64,000 nt of DNA from Diadema setosum (Eukaryota; Echinodermata; Echinoidea; Diadematoida; Diadematidae). Location of the stretch: assembly GCF_964275005.1 (NCBI RefSeq), contig NC_092700.1:18481015-18545014 (forward strand). Direction: 5' to 3'. The notes beneath the pieces are model-generated. The model did not search any database. It was given only the letters and a program-made list of their open reading frames with translations, and was not told the origin of the DNA. Both the position numbers and the translations under genes were made by a program. Shown one piece after another: positions 12,969 through 25,131 of the stretch; position 1 is the stretch's first letter; each line of letters begins with the position of its first letter.

Positions 12969-13221
12969 CTTGAAGGCTTTGTTTGCAAAAACCGATAAGT
13001 CCATTTTTGAAGATTTTGAAGTACGATCTCTGTCATAAAGTACAAAATAATACCTTTTGAATGATATATTGGTCACTACATATAAAGGTATATTTTTGAA
13101 GTTATGGTCAAAAGAAGCAAAAATTTTCTTATTATTCTCTTTATTTTTCTTGACCTTTAATCGCAAATATCTCCATTTGGCAAATATGGACTTATCGGTT
13201 TTTGCAAACAAACTCTTCAAT
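12969..13221. mobile_element. Inverted-repeat element with about 36-base ends
   Basis: The left TTTGCAAAAACCGATAAGTC and the right GACTTATCGGTTTTTGCAAA are exact inverted copies, extending outward as CTTGAAGG and CTCTTCAA. It is non-coding. The segment CTTTAATCGCAAATATCTC recurs at about 50268-50286, showing a second, partial copy. Confidence 0.6.
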
Positions 13222-14237
13222 TGTTTTCTCTCATATCATGCTTCCACTGAGTTTTTCAAAATACTTCTTGATAGTGTAAAGTGAATAAATAATTAAATTT
13301 CCAACAATGATTTTAACCCTTGTGATTCATTGAACCTATCAAAAATCAGAAACAAGATCTTCTCTGGAAAAGAAAGCCCTTGTGTCAAATTTGATTATCC
13401 CTGGTCTGGTATACATTGTAACTTTTTTCACTGCTAACCGAAAGTTGTCTTTGTATGTACAATGTAGCTGACCTATGACATGCAGACCTCAGCTCACGAC
13501 CTTTGCCCTCTTGATGCCAACAATAAATTTTGACTGGATGAAAGGATGTGCAATGAGTTTGGCACAGCTTCCCTGAGTCTTCGTTCGGTTCAAAGTTGAA
13601 TATGTTGTGTGTAATGCCATGATGGAAGAATAAGGAGCAGAGAGATGGAAAACGATACATTATATATATATATTTTTTTTTGTTCCATCTTTTCTTCTTC
13701 CTTCAAATGACCTTTCATGTGCTGGCAATGTGCATCTCCATTCCAACAAATACATTACACAATGTTAAAATGACTACATAATACTGAGTGCAGCTGCATG
13801 ATTGCAAACACCAATGACCAAAGTACACATAGACATCATTTGTTACCCAACAAATGGATAATATTTATAATACATATAATATCAACACATAATAATAGTA
13901 TTTCTAGAATCTATTTACTTTGTTAAATTTCTGTCACAGACATGATCATGATCACATTATGCCCTCAGTCAATGTTGTCGTTGATAAAATATTTCTCTTT
14001 CACATTTAACTTTCTACAAAATAAACTTAGATGGGCGCAGCAAGGTTTACTTCACTGTCCTATTAGGGAACACATTTAAAAGAAAGCATCAAAACTTACA
14101 GAGAGCTTGACATTTGAATGAAAAGGTACAATTGATATACGATCTTCCAGTATAGAGTCAGGACAGACGGCAAGAAGTGTAGTTCATGTACACAAACTTA
14201 CATATGTAGAATGTTGTTACAAGGTTGGATATAGTAA
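13222..14237. other. Non-genic stretch, nothing recognised
   Basis: AT-rich sequence without coding support, with a short TA tract at about 13662-13672. Confidence 0.4.
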
Positions 14238-14489
14238 GATACACTGTACCTGTACAACAATAATTTTGCACGTCTCGTCCCTTGTACAAGGGAACCTCTT
14301 TTATGACAAGCTACTTGGGACCATTGAAATTTCCTCCTTATATTGGGTATCTCGTTACATGAGGGATATTATAACGATTATATTATTAATGATTATAAAA
14401 GGAAAAGGGCAGGCCAAATTACCTTGCTATGTCGAGTATTGCTCTACATGTTGTATAGCCAACCTCGTTAAAACAAGGTTGCACTGTTT
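14238..14489. mobile_element. Possible pogo-like MITE
   Basis: The right end AACCTCGTTAAAACAAGGTTGCACTGT resembles pogo/Tigger ends (CAGTNNAACCTNGTT). The left end ACACTGTACCTGTACAACAA is only a loose inverted match, so the boundary is uncertain. Confidence 0.35.
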
Positions 14490-15083
14490 ATTTCTACATT
14501 TTTTATCCCTGATAAGGACAAAATTTTAGTGGTACTAAAGCAGCTCATTTTGACAAGGTTCACCATGTACTATTTACATGTCCTCCATCAGTTTGTTTGT
14601 TCTCTATAATCACATTAAGGGTTGCATAATTGGGCAATTCGAATGCACAACAATACTCGTCTATCAAATTTGCACTTTTCACGGTAACACTGCCACTGTG
14701 AGTCATAATCAAAATCTTGGTCCTGATTATCAATCAGCAACAATGATTTAACCCTGAAGTCAAGATTGTTTGAAATGGGCATTAAATATGGAGACTGCAG
14801 CAAGATTCACAGGGCACAGTAAAAGGTCTCACTGCTTACCGAGTAATGACCCTGTCTGAATGAGGTACTGGTCAAGAATGCACCAATGCAACATCAACTT
14901 CTGTATTATTGAGTCTAGATCTCTCGACTGCAATATGCCTGCAGTTGTAATGGAGTGAGGTTTGTGACTGACACGCACACACCTGTTGGCACATGTGAGA
15001 TGGGTGATGATGTATCGAATCATAATGCTCCTTGCAGAGGCAGCATCACAATGGAGCAAGGCTGGGACAAAGGGAAGCCATTG

Positions 15084-18000
15084 TCAGTGTCCTTCCCTCA
15101 CCATGATCTGGCTACACCAGTTCCAGACCAAGTCTGCCATGAGCTCGCTCGTCTCCAGGCAGAAAGCGTGCTCCAGTCCGCGGCGGCAGAGCCGAACGTC
15201 GGCCCCGGGCAACCGCTTGCGCATGCTCTCGTAGTGGCTCCGCGGCGCCCAGCCGTCCTTGGCGCCGTAGTAGATGACGAACTTGTCAAGGTGCGACTCT
15301 ATGGTGCGGTGGTCGGCGTGGCCAATGTTCTCCATCTCAGCGGCAGCCATGTACAGGCAGTTGTGCAGACGGGCTGGCTCAGCAAGTTGAAGCAACGCAT
15401 GGAACACACATTCTGGAATCTGAGCAGAAATATGACAGACAGTTTTGAATGGGGACTACGGGGCCTGTTTCCAAAAGCTCTAAAATCAATCCCAAGTTCA
15501 ATTTAACTGAGTTACCTACAATTTTTTGGTCAATCAGTCCTAAGAAGCTATGAATTGTCCCATTAACCCATGTGAGAATATCTTACACCCACCTTGCCAC
15601 ATTCTAGAATACATCCTGAAGGTCTGTGTATCCATCCCAAGAACATCTGATCCAAATCTGTCCCAACTTTGAGTTCATTGTATGGTGTGATTATAGTTCC
15701 CATGTGAGTGATGCAGAGCCCTCCTCATGCAGCAGCATTAGAAGCTGCTATGTAGGTCAAGGATACTTGAATACCTGGTCAACAATACTCATTCTATGAT
15801 CATAAATTCTGCATTATGCTAGTTGCTGCAACATCAATTATCAAATATGTGCATTAAGTGCAACATAGGGATTGGTTGCAATGATCGAGGCAGCTGTGTA
15901 TTATGTACATTTATCCAGCACTGCACACTGGCACTGGTCCCTGACCAGTAAAAATCACTGTCAGTGTCTGACCAGTAACTTTTTCAGGAATGAACCAGTC
16001 AAAAATGGAAAAACTGGGAACAAACTGGTCTGACAGACAGGTCAGACCAGTAGAAAAAATGGGTTAGTATGCAACCCTGATTTAACTCTTGATATTGTTG
16101 TAGTCTATATCTTCTGGTCTGATCAAATACATTGATTGAATATTTCAGGTCTTTATTGTTTTGTAGTCTTGCACATACAGCATACATATATGTATATTTA
16201 AAATTTATAAAGTGCCTACATTCTACTATTACATAAAAAGCTGTTGAAATACAAATGGCTTGACATCCAACATCCCCCATGTGACAAGACAAATTCGGAA
16301 GTGAGGCCTTTACAATGCCCCCCCCCCCCATCCCTTTGAAACCAGTCCACAGATTTCCTCTTACTCTTCGGCCCTTGAACCACCACTGCACCATCCTCCA
16401 CTTTACCCAGTCAGAGAGGTAGTAGTTGATGTGGCACAGCCCCACCAAGGCCCAGCGCAGGTAGACGACCATGTTTCCGATGGTCCTCCCGTTGGGCGTG
16501 TCCCATATGTGTTCCAGCGTCGGGAAGAGGAGGACAGCTTTGAGGAGGTTTAGTTGAGGCATTCTTCTGATCAGCTCAACAATGATGTAACAACCTGGAG
16601 CAAAGAGGAACGGAGAAGTCAGATTGTTTGGCAATTGAAATGGGACCGAGTCAGATTTTAACAATGTATTGCACAAAGTATATCATTTACAAATTCAAGG
16701 AATGATACTAACACAATAACATAATAACAACTAGAAATGTCGCTTTGGCGACTGGTATGCCTCCGCCATAATGCATGATTTTCCCAATAGGTCTAGATAG
16801 TACATGTGGACAATGTGTGATTACATTTTCACAAAATTGGCAAAATATTGAAATGACAAGTTTGTCACAAATGTGTTGAATGTTCACCTTCCTTGACCTA
16901 GGTTTAATTGGATGAATAGGAGAGCATGTATCTAGGGATTTAAGGACTTTAACTTGACTTTGACCCATTCATACATTTAGGCAATGAGTAATTTTCAAGG
17001 TACAGGTGTGGAGAAAAAGTGCAATTTCTGAATTGAATAGTAAATTGTTACCATTTTCATCTGGCCCTTGACCCTAAAATTCATAAGATAATCACTTTCA
17101 GGTAGAACATGCATAATATGTACTAAGTTTCAAGATACAGTAAACCTCGGATAAGTCGACATCGAGTGAGTCGAAAATCACTTAACTCGAAGCAAAATAA
17201 AAAGTCCCGATTTTTCCCTATGTATTTTCTCTAAGAAATATTTGGATAAGCCGAAGTACGAGAGTCGAATTTCGGCTGTGTCGAAGTAAAACCTTCAGTC
17301 CCTTTTGTACAAAACACACGCAATTTACATCACTTGAGCCGAAGAAGATTTGTCTGGCATTCTCATTACATTTTCGAGAACAAAAAAATCGGCATGTCGC
17401 AGAACCCCGTCCCCTGACCTGCTGCAGGTAAGCATGCACACTCGCCGTACCGCTCCGCACGCATGTCGAATACATACACGTTGATTGTATACATGTACAT
17501 TGTATACACACAGCACATCGATCCATACTTTATCCACACACACAGCACATCCATACTTGGTCAACCAATCGCTGCTTTAATATTTTAGTGACAGGCCAAG
17601 TGGGCGGAGCTTGTTTGTGCGTGCCCGGCTGGCTGTATAGTTTTGTTCAATGGAGGTGGGATGGGCCTGGGAGAGTGTTTGTCTCAGGGTAGGTTGACAG
17701 AGATGGCTACCTATGTTGCACCATAGACATAGCACATGCACATTGCGACATTAGCATGCACATTGCCACATTAGCGCAGACATTCTAAGAACTACGTTTA
17801 ACTACTAGTATTGATACAAATTCCATGTTCAATTTAGAACAAAATAAGAACATTATCTTCAAGAACAGACAAATTTGAATGCAAACACACACACGCACGC
17901 ACACACACACACACATGCATGCAAATGTACTATAATACATGTACATAACTGTGAGTCGAAAAAAAATCGACTCTATCGCGAGAGTCGAAGTTCACTTAAG

Positions 18001-20136
18001 TCGACGCATTTTTGACAGTCCCGAGAGCTTCGACTCATGCGAGGTTTACTGTAATTTGAGCCACTTCGAGATATGGAGGAAAAAGTTAGTTCAGCACTTT
18101 CACTTGATCTTTGACCTTTTGACCTTTGAGGCAAAAAAAGAAGAAAAAAAGACTTTCCAGAGAAATTCTATTAGGTTACACATGCATACACCAAGTGTAA
18201 AAAACTAATAACCCTGCTGGCATTGCATAAATATGAGGGAAATAGTAAAATTTTGAAGTGTTGCACTTGACCTTTGACCCCTGACCTTTGACCCCATGAA
18301 CCCTACATTCTCTAGATAATCACTTCCAGTCAGTACATGTATATACTATGTTCCATGAAGATACCTTGAACAATTTTCCAAGGCACGGAGAAAAAAAAAA
18401 AGAAGTTTTAATATTTTTACTTGACCTTTTGACCTTTGACCTTTGACCTCATGACCCAAACTTTCACCAGAGAATCTTAATTGGGTAATACATGTATACA
18501 CTAAGTTTCAAGAAAATATCTTCAGGCATTCAATAGATATGGCGAAAATAGTGAAATTTCATGTATTTGACCCTGACCTTTTTACCTTTGACCTTTGACC
18601 TCATGACGCAAACTTTCACCAGAGAATCTTAATTGGGTAATACATGTCTACACTAAGTTTCAAGAAAATATCTTCAGGCATTCAATAGATATGGTGGAAA
18701 AAGTGAAATTTTATGTATTTGACCTTGACCTTTTGACCTTTGACCTTGAGCATGTGCACCCAAAAGTTGATAGGCACAACTTCACCCCCTAATACACATA
18801 CATGCCAAGTTTCATTAGGATACCTCAACAGGTTTTGATAGTTACCTTGTCCACAAAATTCATTACGGACGGACGGACGGACAGACAACCCGAAAACATA
18901 ATGCCTCCGGCACCACTTCGTGGCGGAGGCATAAAGATGATAGTATTATAACAATAGCACTACTACGACATGTAATACAGTCAACCTTGCTTGTGTTGAC
19001 CTTGCATAAGTCGAAAAATTGCCTAAGATGAAGGTCTTTATAAGTCCTATTCTCTTGGTGTTCTATTGATTTTCATCCCCCATACTGTAAGTCCAATTTC
19101 CTCTGAAGTCAAAGCTATTTCTTCAGTCCTAATAGGCTTGGCCACATTTTTCGTCTCCCTTTGGGTGGCCACTATAGACAGGTTCGACTGTACTTCATAA
19201 TTTTCCTGAATACTAGTAAAACAATGAACCAGGAAATACTTTAACTACGCCACAAATCTCCAACACGTGATGATATGTACTGCTTTTAAATTGCACATGA
19301 GAGTTTCGAAATGATCCTTTCTGTTTATTCTCCAAACCATGGTACGAAGGAGGAAAAAGAGATATTGAAAGGTCAATCTCAGCCTAGCCATTCTTCAGAA
19401 TCATTGTTTTACGCTGCAATCATGTCTCCAAAAATCAGAAATGTTCCTTTCAATATTCTCAAAATGAAAAAAATATTTACAGCTTGATGTGACTCACCAC
19501 ACCATCACCGCATTCAAACTTGAAATACTTATTCTCACAGTATGTCCATGTCTCAATTCCCACTAACTCGTTGAGGACGGACTGATTTTGCTATAACACG
19601 CATTTCCCATAGACACTTGCTTGAGTGTTCTTGGGACTCTTCTCCAACGGGTTCAACTCACCTACAGAATGACCAATGAGAACCAGCTTGACCCCTTCTG
19701 GTACGTGGTCATCGATGAACGCCATTTTGTGCTCAATCTGTTGTCTGAGGTCATAGATCTCATCATCTCGATCAACCGCTGCAAAGGGAACAAAAGCCTT
19801 GAAGCGTGAATTAACGTAGGAATGTGACTATCAAACAGAAAAGAAAGAAATGAGAAGCTAATGGACACTGAAATTGCAGACTTTCCAATAAGATTATGCT
19901 GCTCAAGGAATTGCTGTGAACACTTCCTCAAAAACAATACCGATAGTTCACATTGTCTTAATCAATATGTCATTTTCTTGGCAATGTTACAAAACATAGC
20001 AAACTTTCCTTCAAACAACTTGGGTATTCTTTTCCTGTTTTTCTTTTTTATATATTAAAGCACCATGAGAGCGACAGGTACCTTTTAACACCATGATACA
20101 TAATGCCTTTAAAGAAATATATAATTATATATATAA

Positions 20137-20180
<44 letters not shown>

Positions 20181-21350
20181 GTATTTTCTTAATGATATTG
20201 ATAGAACTACAATAATTCCATTAGCAGGTTAATTATATAGCCCACATTTAAGTTTGTAGTACTTAATATCATAAATTCTTTAATTCTATTCTTAGAGGCA
20301 TTACCTGTGGTATTTACAATTTGCAGATGAAACAAAAACCCAGCTTTAGTGCTTGGAAATAGTTCTAAAGGTGAGTTAGAAATAGAAACAACCAATGTAA
20401 AAATTTGAATCAGTATAATCAGTGATAAGTATTGTTAAATATACACAAGTATCTCTGATTTCTCCCTTTTTTTTCTCCTTGGGGTAAATTGAGTGATTTG
20501 TTCCACATTTATTTCTACATGTAGGCCTGAGATGCTCAGAGTGTTTTGAGAAAGAGCTAAATCTTTTGGCTTCATTGTAGCATTGTTCTTAACTCACCTT
20601 TTAATTTCTCCTGGAGACTTTGAGGAACTTCTGCATGTCCAGCATGCGACACAACCCATGCTGGTGTTGTGTAGCCGCTTGCTTTGTAGAGTGTCTGACA
20701 AAACAACTCATAGAAATCAGGAACACCTGGATTGCCTTCAAACATAAGTACAAATTAAAAAAAAAAAAATTAATGTCTTCACACACAAACATTGAAAAAT
20801 GAATACAAACAACAAAGGAAATATGAGAGAATTAATTAACAAGCAATAGTGTCATTTGATTTTTTTTGTGACTTTTCAAAGTGCATTTTACAAAGAATCT
20901 TAGAATACAGGAAACACAGTCATTCCTTGGTGTTTCTGTCACTGTCACTGTCACTGTCGGACCAGTAAATTTTTTAGGAATGGGCCAATAAAAGATGGAA
21001 AAACTGGGTACCTACTGGTCCGCCCAGTCTGTCAGACCTGTAGAAAAAATGGGCTAGTGTGCAGCCCAGTACAGTTTATGATGACAAATGGAAAAAAATA
21101 AAAAAAATAGAAGACACACACACACACACACAGAAAGGGAGAGGGGGGAAAAGCTCCAAGAAGTCAACAACCTCTTACCTGGTATGACAAGGAAAAGTAC
21201 TTTTGGAGTTTTTGTGCTCTTGGGGTCAGAGAATCCCCCGCCAACCTTGATGATTCTGGTGGGCATGCCATCCACCAAGACATTCTCTGTGATGGCAGTG
21301 GCATCCTCCTCACAGGACACGCCCGACGACGAGATGGAGGATGAGGCCAT
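15084..21350 (-). CDS. LDAH: Lipid droplet-associated hydrolase, complete, five exons
   Basis: Coding exons in order: 21350-21179, 20735-20598, 19778-19662, 16594-16365, 15419-15084, stop TGA at 15084-15086. All have GT/AG sites and the phases agree, giving 330 residues against about 325 in human. It is an alpha/beta hydrolase of the lipid droplet surface; its substrate is debated (cholesterol ester turnover has been proposed). Visible marks are IPGNPG (residues 55-60), SHAGHA, the nucleophile elbow GHSVG with Ser141 split across exons 3 and 4, LLFPTLEHI..TPNGR, the acid Asp274 in YYGAKDGW, and His303 in LEHAF, so the Ser-Asp-His triad is complete. IEHK..F before the elbow and LRHNCLYM-like spacing in exon 5 also fit LDAH. 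The start was chosen because it opens exon 1 in frame about 50 residues before the PGNPG motif, as in the family. The introns hold many repeats. Confidence 0.92.
15905..16078. repeat. Degenerate dispersed repeat (CACTGTCAGTGTCNGACCAGTAA family), copy 1
   Basis: It contains TGACCAGTAACTTTTTCAGGAATG..CCAGT..AAAAATGGAAAAACTGGG, then GGTCAGACCAGTAGAAAAAATGGG. The same order of blocks recurs at 20930-21070. Both lie in LDAH non-coding DNA. Confidence 0.55.
17138..18051. mobile_element. pogo/Tigger-like MITE nested in the composite repeat
   Basis: It begins CAGTAAACCTCGGATAAGTC and ends with the inverted form (CGACTCATGCGAGGTTTACTG), flanked by TA on both sides (17136-17137, 18052-18053). Both the ends and the TA target fit the pogo/Tigger branch. 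Further TCGA-rich subterminal repeats (AAGTCGA, GAGTCGAA) lie inside each end. No transposase frame remains. Confidence 0.75.
18110..18770. repeat. Tandem units of about 160 bases rich in TGACCTTTGACC
   Basis: Two close copies (about 18440-18600 and 18600-18750) share GACCTCATGACNCAAACTTTC, AATCTTAATTGGGTAATACA and TCAGGCATTCAATAGATATG; an older copy precedes them. Each junction has runs of TGACCTTTTGACCTTTGACC. Confidence 0.75.
18980..19190. mobile_element. pogo/Tigger-like MITE (CAGTCAACCTTG ends)
   Basis: Left CAGTCAACCTTGCTTGTGTT, right GACAGGTTCGACTG, flanked by TA. Internal blocks (TTCTATTGATTTT..TCAAAGCTATTTCTTCAGTCC) recur at 30843-30993 and 46609-46707, defining one family with three copies here. 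Confidence 0.65.
20105..20176. repeat. TA microsatellite
   Basis: Long alternating AT tract in an LDAH intron. Confidence 0.9.
20930..21070. repeat. Degenerate dispersed repeat (CACTGTC..GGACCAGTAA family), copy 2
   Basis: Same block order as 15905-16078, with a CACTGT triplication at its left and GGGCTAGTGTGCAGCCC at its right. Confidence 0.55.
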
Positions 21351-21754
21351 TTTCTCCCAAAAGATCCAGGCTCAAGATGTCTGGGATGTGAGATCAACAC
21401 AGGCGAACACACAGTGAACATTTCGATCAGTATGCTAGCCACAGCAAAGAATGTGTTCGTCTTTGAAATGCATGCATGACAACTGCAGACTTTGTACAAA
21501 CTATACTCAGTAACGAGAGTAGACACAGGCTTCTTGCATTGCGATCTCAAAAGCAGTCCTTTCTTTTGATAGTGAAAGAGAAAGGTTGTGTAAAAAATGG
21601 AAAAGAATCTGTTGTATATTCAAAGAAACACTGCTTCATTGCTGTGTGCCTTAGTTTGTTGTTTGCTGGGCTAATTTTTTGGAAGATAGGATGTACTGGA
21701 GCTGGATCTGGATGTATACAATGCTAGGCCCTTCAGGGTGTAAATGCATTGACG

Positions 21755-21755
21755 T

Positions 21756-21787
<32 letters not shown>

Positions 21788-21790
21788 GAT
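21755..21790. repeat. GA microsatellite
   Basis: GA run with one interruption. Confidence 0.9.
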
Positions 21791-22034
21791 GCAAGAGTGT
21801 TTTAAAGGGATCTTCAAGGAGTTAGTATGGTAGAAGGCAAGTTTACATACATGTACTGTCACTTTCAGATGGGAAATAAGAGTGTCAGAACTGATCACTT
21901 TGCGCCCGGATGGGATTTTAGTACTTGTTGTTATAGTGCACTCTAGCCCAACCAGACGCCATTCGAAGCACGGCGTCAGACAAGCGGGGCCTCGCCATCA
22001 CATTGGGGAACCACAACACAACTACAAAACTTAT

Positions 22035-22137
22035 ATCAATTTATATGTTACTTATAAAAATCTATACATTACAAACAAATACTCACAAACTTATAAAAAT
22101 GTATACATTACTCATAAAAATCTGTACATTACTCGAG
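22035..22137. repeat. Short tandem repeat, TTATAAAAATCTATACATTAC unit
   Basis: Three to four units of about 20-35 bases with small spacers. Not coding. Confidence 0.65.
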
Positions 22138-22235
22138 TAAAGTGCATGCTTATATTACAGAAGGTACATTCAGAGTCCATTGTAAGAGCCCTTGCGATAA
22201 GCACATGGAACAAAAAAATGACACTTTCTAGCGCA

Positions 22236-22345
22236 ATCCGTGACGTCGGGGTTCATCGTTGCAGAATTCAAAATGGCGCGTTGACCTCTGGAAATTATGC
22301 GCATGTGTGACCGGAAGTGCTCCATAGCAAGCATGGCGTGCGTTG
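22236..22345. promoter_or_regulatory. GC-rich promoter candidate, probably for LDAH
   Basis: Within 80 bases lie TGACGTC (CRE-like, 22241), AAAATGGCGC (YY1-like, about 22270), TGCGCATG (NRF1-like, 22298) and ACCGGAAGT (ETS-like, 22310), in a locally CpG-rich stretch. This set is typical of TATA-less housekeeping promoters. The LDAH start codon lies about 0.9 kb away on the minus strand, so a 5' untranslated exon may be spliced in. No plus-strand gene follows directly. Confidence 0.5.
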
Positions 22346-22518
22346 TCTGCTGCGCAGCGATCTTTTGCGTGCGTGCACTGCTTGAGTGTAGCAGCACGGT
22401 CGACAGCACGCGTGACCTTTTAAAAGTGCATTCAGATTGCATGAACTTCCGATGTCTGGCGTGAAAGATGATGTATTTATATGTACTGTTTGCACATGCT
22501 GCATATGGTCAATTCCAG

Positions 22519-25131
22519 CGTAACGGACATGACATTCAGACCACTTTTTTGTGATTCAAACCATCACACAGTGAAATTGGGAGTCTCCAAAAGTTTCTAA
22601 TTGAGTTTATCAGACACATTTAAGTATATGGAACGTACACTGAAAATTTCATGGAAATTTATCAAGTGGTTGTTGAGAAATTGCATTTTTAGCGAGCGTA
22701 ACGGACATGACACTAAATGGACAAGGCATTTTGATCTACTTACCATTATGAAAATTCCTGTGAATTTTTGGATAAGGTGCAGCTGGTTTTGGTCTTGATT
22801 AAACCTTTAGGTCATGCTTTACTCATAAAGTCCTAATTTAGAGTAGTTTAACTGTTCATTATTTTTTGATAGTTTAAAATATTGCGTAACGGACATGACA
22901 CTTCGAGTGTAACGGACATGACAGTTTTGTCCACTTTCTGTAAGCTAAGAGAATTTTTTTATTACAAGGTATAGCAGATATTCAATTGTTGGCATAGTAA
23001 GGTTAGAACATAGGGACACACATCATAACTGCAATCCTGTAATATTTCTTATATTTATATCATTTTAGGGGGGTTAGTCTTTGTATATATTTACAAAACA
23101 AACAAATATAAAAAAAAATTCACTCCTGCACCAGCTAGCTACAATTAGTGACAAATTTCCAGTTACTACCACCCACCATAGCAAAACAGGACATATTATT
23201 ATCTTATACTGTGGTTATTTTTTTCTTAGTGGCCTAATATTTGATACTTAGTATTATACACCAGCGTAACGGACATGACACCCTTGTAAAGGTGAACCAT
23301 ATTTTCACTTCTTTGTTTCAAAATAAAAAGATTAAAATAACTGCACACTGCTATTACATTATGTTCTTGAACAAAACATCAAAAAGTCCTTTTATTGCAG
23401 GTTTCAGTGATCTAACAGCTACTCTAAAGCACATGGAGTACAATGCCCAGAGTACCACAATGGCATACATGTACAACACAGAAGATCATGTCTCCATATC
23501 TGCGGATAGGCAAAGAAAACAGAACAAACCAGAACCAGATCTGTATGAAATAAAAAGTTTGAATACAACATCATTAAAATGAACTCAGGATTGCATCAAC
23601 TTTTATGCAATGAAACAGGACCACAAAACTGTTAGGTACCATTATCAAATTAATGTTATCATCTGAAAGAAATAAGGTATGTAAATTTTATTTCTGCAAA
23701 GTTCTTTCATTTGGCATTAATGTCATCCTTGGAGTAGAATCATCCTAAGTTATCCAATCTTGGATAGACTATTGTAGAAACTTCCACTGCTAGTACCAGT
23801 ACTTTATCATTGTCAACAAATGCTTACTTTCTTGGCTAGAAGTGAATGATCAAGCCCCTTTTTTTTCTGAGAATTTTCACAACAAATACCGGTAATCCAT
23901 TTCCATGTAGAGTGGTCACCTGGGCAACAAAGTATTTCTTGTTTTCTTCACGGCAAATTCAACTCGTACAAATTGTATAATCAACTTCTTGCTTGCTTAG
24001 GCTTGCCAGAGTGGTGTACTGGTTACATTATTCTCACCAGCTTGTGAGTAGGACTTTTTGAAATACTGGATGCTTTCCCTACCAACTGGTTGTACCTTTC
24101 AGTGGATAAACATCTTCTCATAGCATCTAAAAATTGTGCTTTTTGTACGATGCTGTGCGCTGTCATATATACCGGTATATCCCTTGGCATAGAGGTACAT
24201 CTACATGTAGTTTAGTTGTATTGATGAAATGGATATGCAGCATTCAGACCGACTTTCTCTGACGATAGAGCTACATGTACTGTCAACACGCTTAATAAAG
24301 AAACAATTCCATTCTCAGCCCTCTTGGCAAGTGATATCTCATTAACGTGCCACTGAAGGTGTGGATTCATAGAGTCATAGAGATCAGAGAGGTACATGTA
24401 TGGATGCAGCACAAACTTTTTTTTTTAATTATGGGACAACACCATCATTGAAGACATTGATGCTGGTGACATTTGGATTCTTTGTTGTATCATCAGTGAT
24501 CATGTTCATTGGATGCACGAGGATCCATTTGTGCAGGAGTTCCTGGCTGTTGTGTTGACTCCATGGCGAATATGTGTTAAATGTTGTCTACAATGTACTT
24601 ATATGTAGAAAGTGCTCATTTTAAGTATTGAAGGGAAGGCCAACAGTGAAAACTCCATTGTCTAAATACTCCTTGGAATGACAGCTGCTGTTTATCAGTC
24701 AGGATTACAAGAGGTGGGAATGGATCAAACCGGTGTAACAGGGTAGCAAGATCATCTAAAATCAACAGTCTTCCAGTGGCAGAAAGCAAAGTCTGCTTGT
24801 TTTTGTTTTATTGAGTGATGTGCAGACTTAATTATTTACTCAAGTATAGAAATGTCCTACTATCCTCAAACAATTAAAACTAATCACCACCCTGTTTCAC
24901 TGAGCCACAGTGTTATTTCTGCCACTTGTCTAATATGAGGTGTCATGTCCGTTACGCAAAGCGTCATGTCCGTTACGCCATTTACAGGAAAACTAGAAGT
25001 GGTATACAAAAGTGGTTTCCACACATGCAAGGGGATTCAATCCTAACATAGAATATGAATTTGCAGCAACTTTACACTAATTTCCTCTTGGCTATGAGAA
25101 CTTATAGTAAAATACGTAACGGACATGACGC
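22519..25131. mobile_element. Element A: eight GTAACGGACATGACA motifs around an interior of about 1.7 kb
   Basis: Motif copies, forward: 22520, 22698, 22886, 22909, 23266 and 25116. Reverse: 24941 and 24962. Five lie within the left 760 bases and three within the right 190, and each end has a close doublet (23 and 21 apart). Flanking bases are partly shared (GCG before, CRCTT after some copies). The interior is AT-rich and mostly non-coding, with one exon-like segment at 23401-23582. The pattern fits a non-autonomous DNA transposon with subterminal binding repeats. I could not fix its outer ends, so start and end are the outermost motifs. Confidence 0.6.
23401..23582 (+). pseudogene. Exon-like open segment inside element A, product unknown
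   Basis: A good acceptor (CTTTTATTGCAG) is followed by an open frame of 60 codons ending in TGA. The peptide is charged and polar (..YNTEDHVSISADRQRKQNKPEPD..) and looks like the final exon of a protein. I do not recognise a family. It may be the leftover last exon of the protein that mobilised element A; no upstream exons were found. Confidence 0.3.

Larger units (their letters stand above)
16735..18930. mobile_element. Composite repeat ending in cggacggacgg and a GCCTCCG hairpin
   Basis: The outer ends are inverted: ATGCCTCCGCCATAATGCAT on the left and CATAATGCCTCCGG..GGCGGAGGCAT on the right. The right part contains a cggacggacggacagac tract. The body has repeated units with GACCTTTGACCT and AAGTTTCAAGA. 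A separate element (17138-18051) is inserted in it. It lies in intron 3 of LDAH and is non-coding. Confidence 0.6.

Noticed and set aside
14955-15506. 183-codon plus-strand open frame
   Set aside because: It overlaps the last LDAH exon on the other strand, where the triad residues Asp and His are read; the plus frame has no family resemblance.
22519-25131. Element A motifs as enhancer binding sites of a host gene
   Set aside because: Possible, but the same layout with a different core in element B fits paired ends of transposons better.
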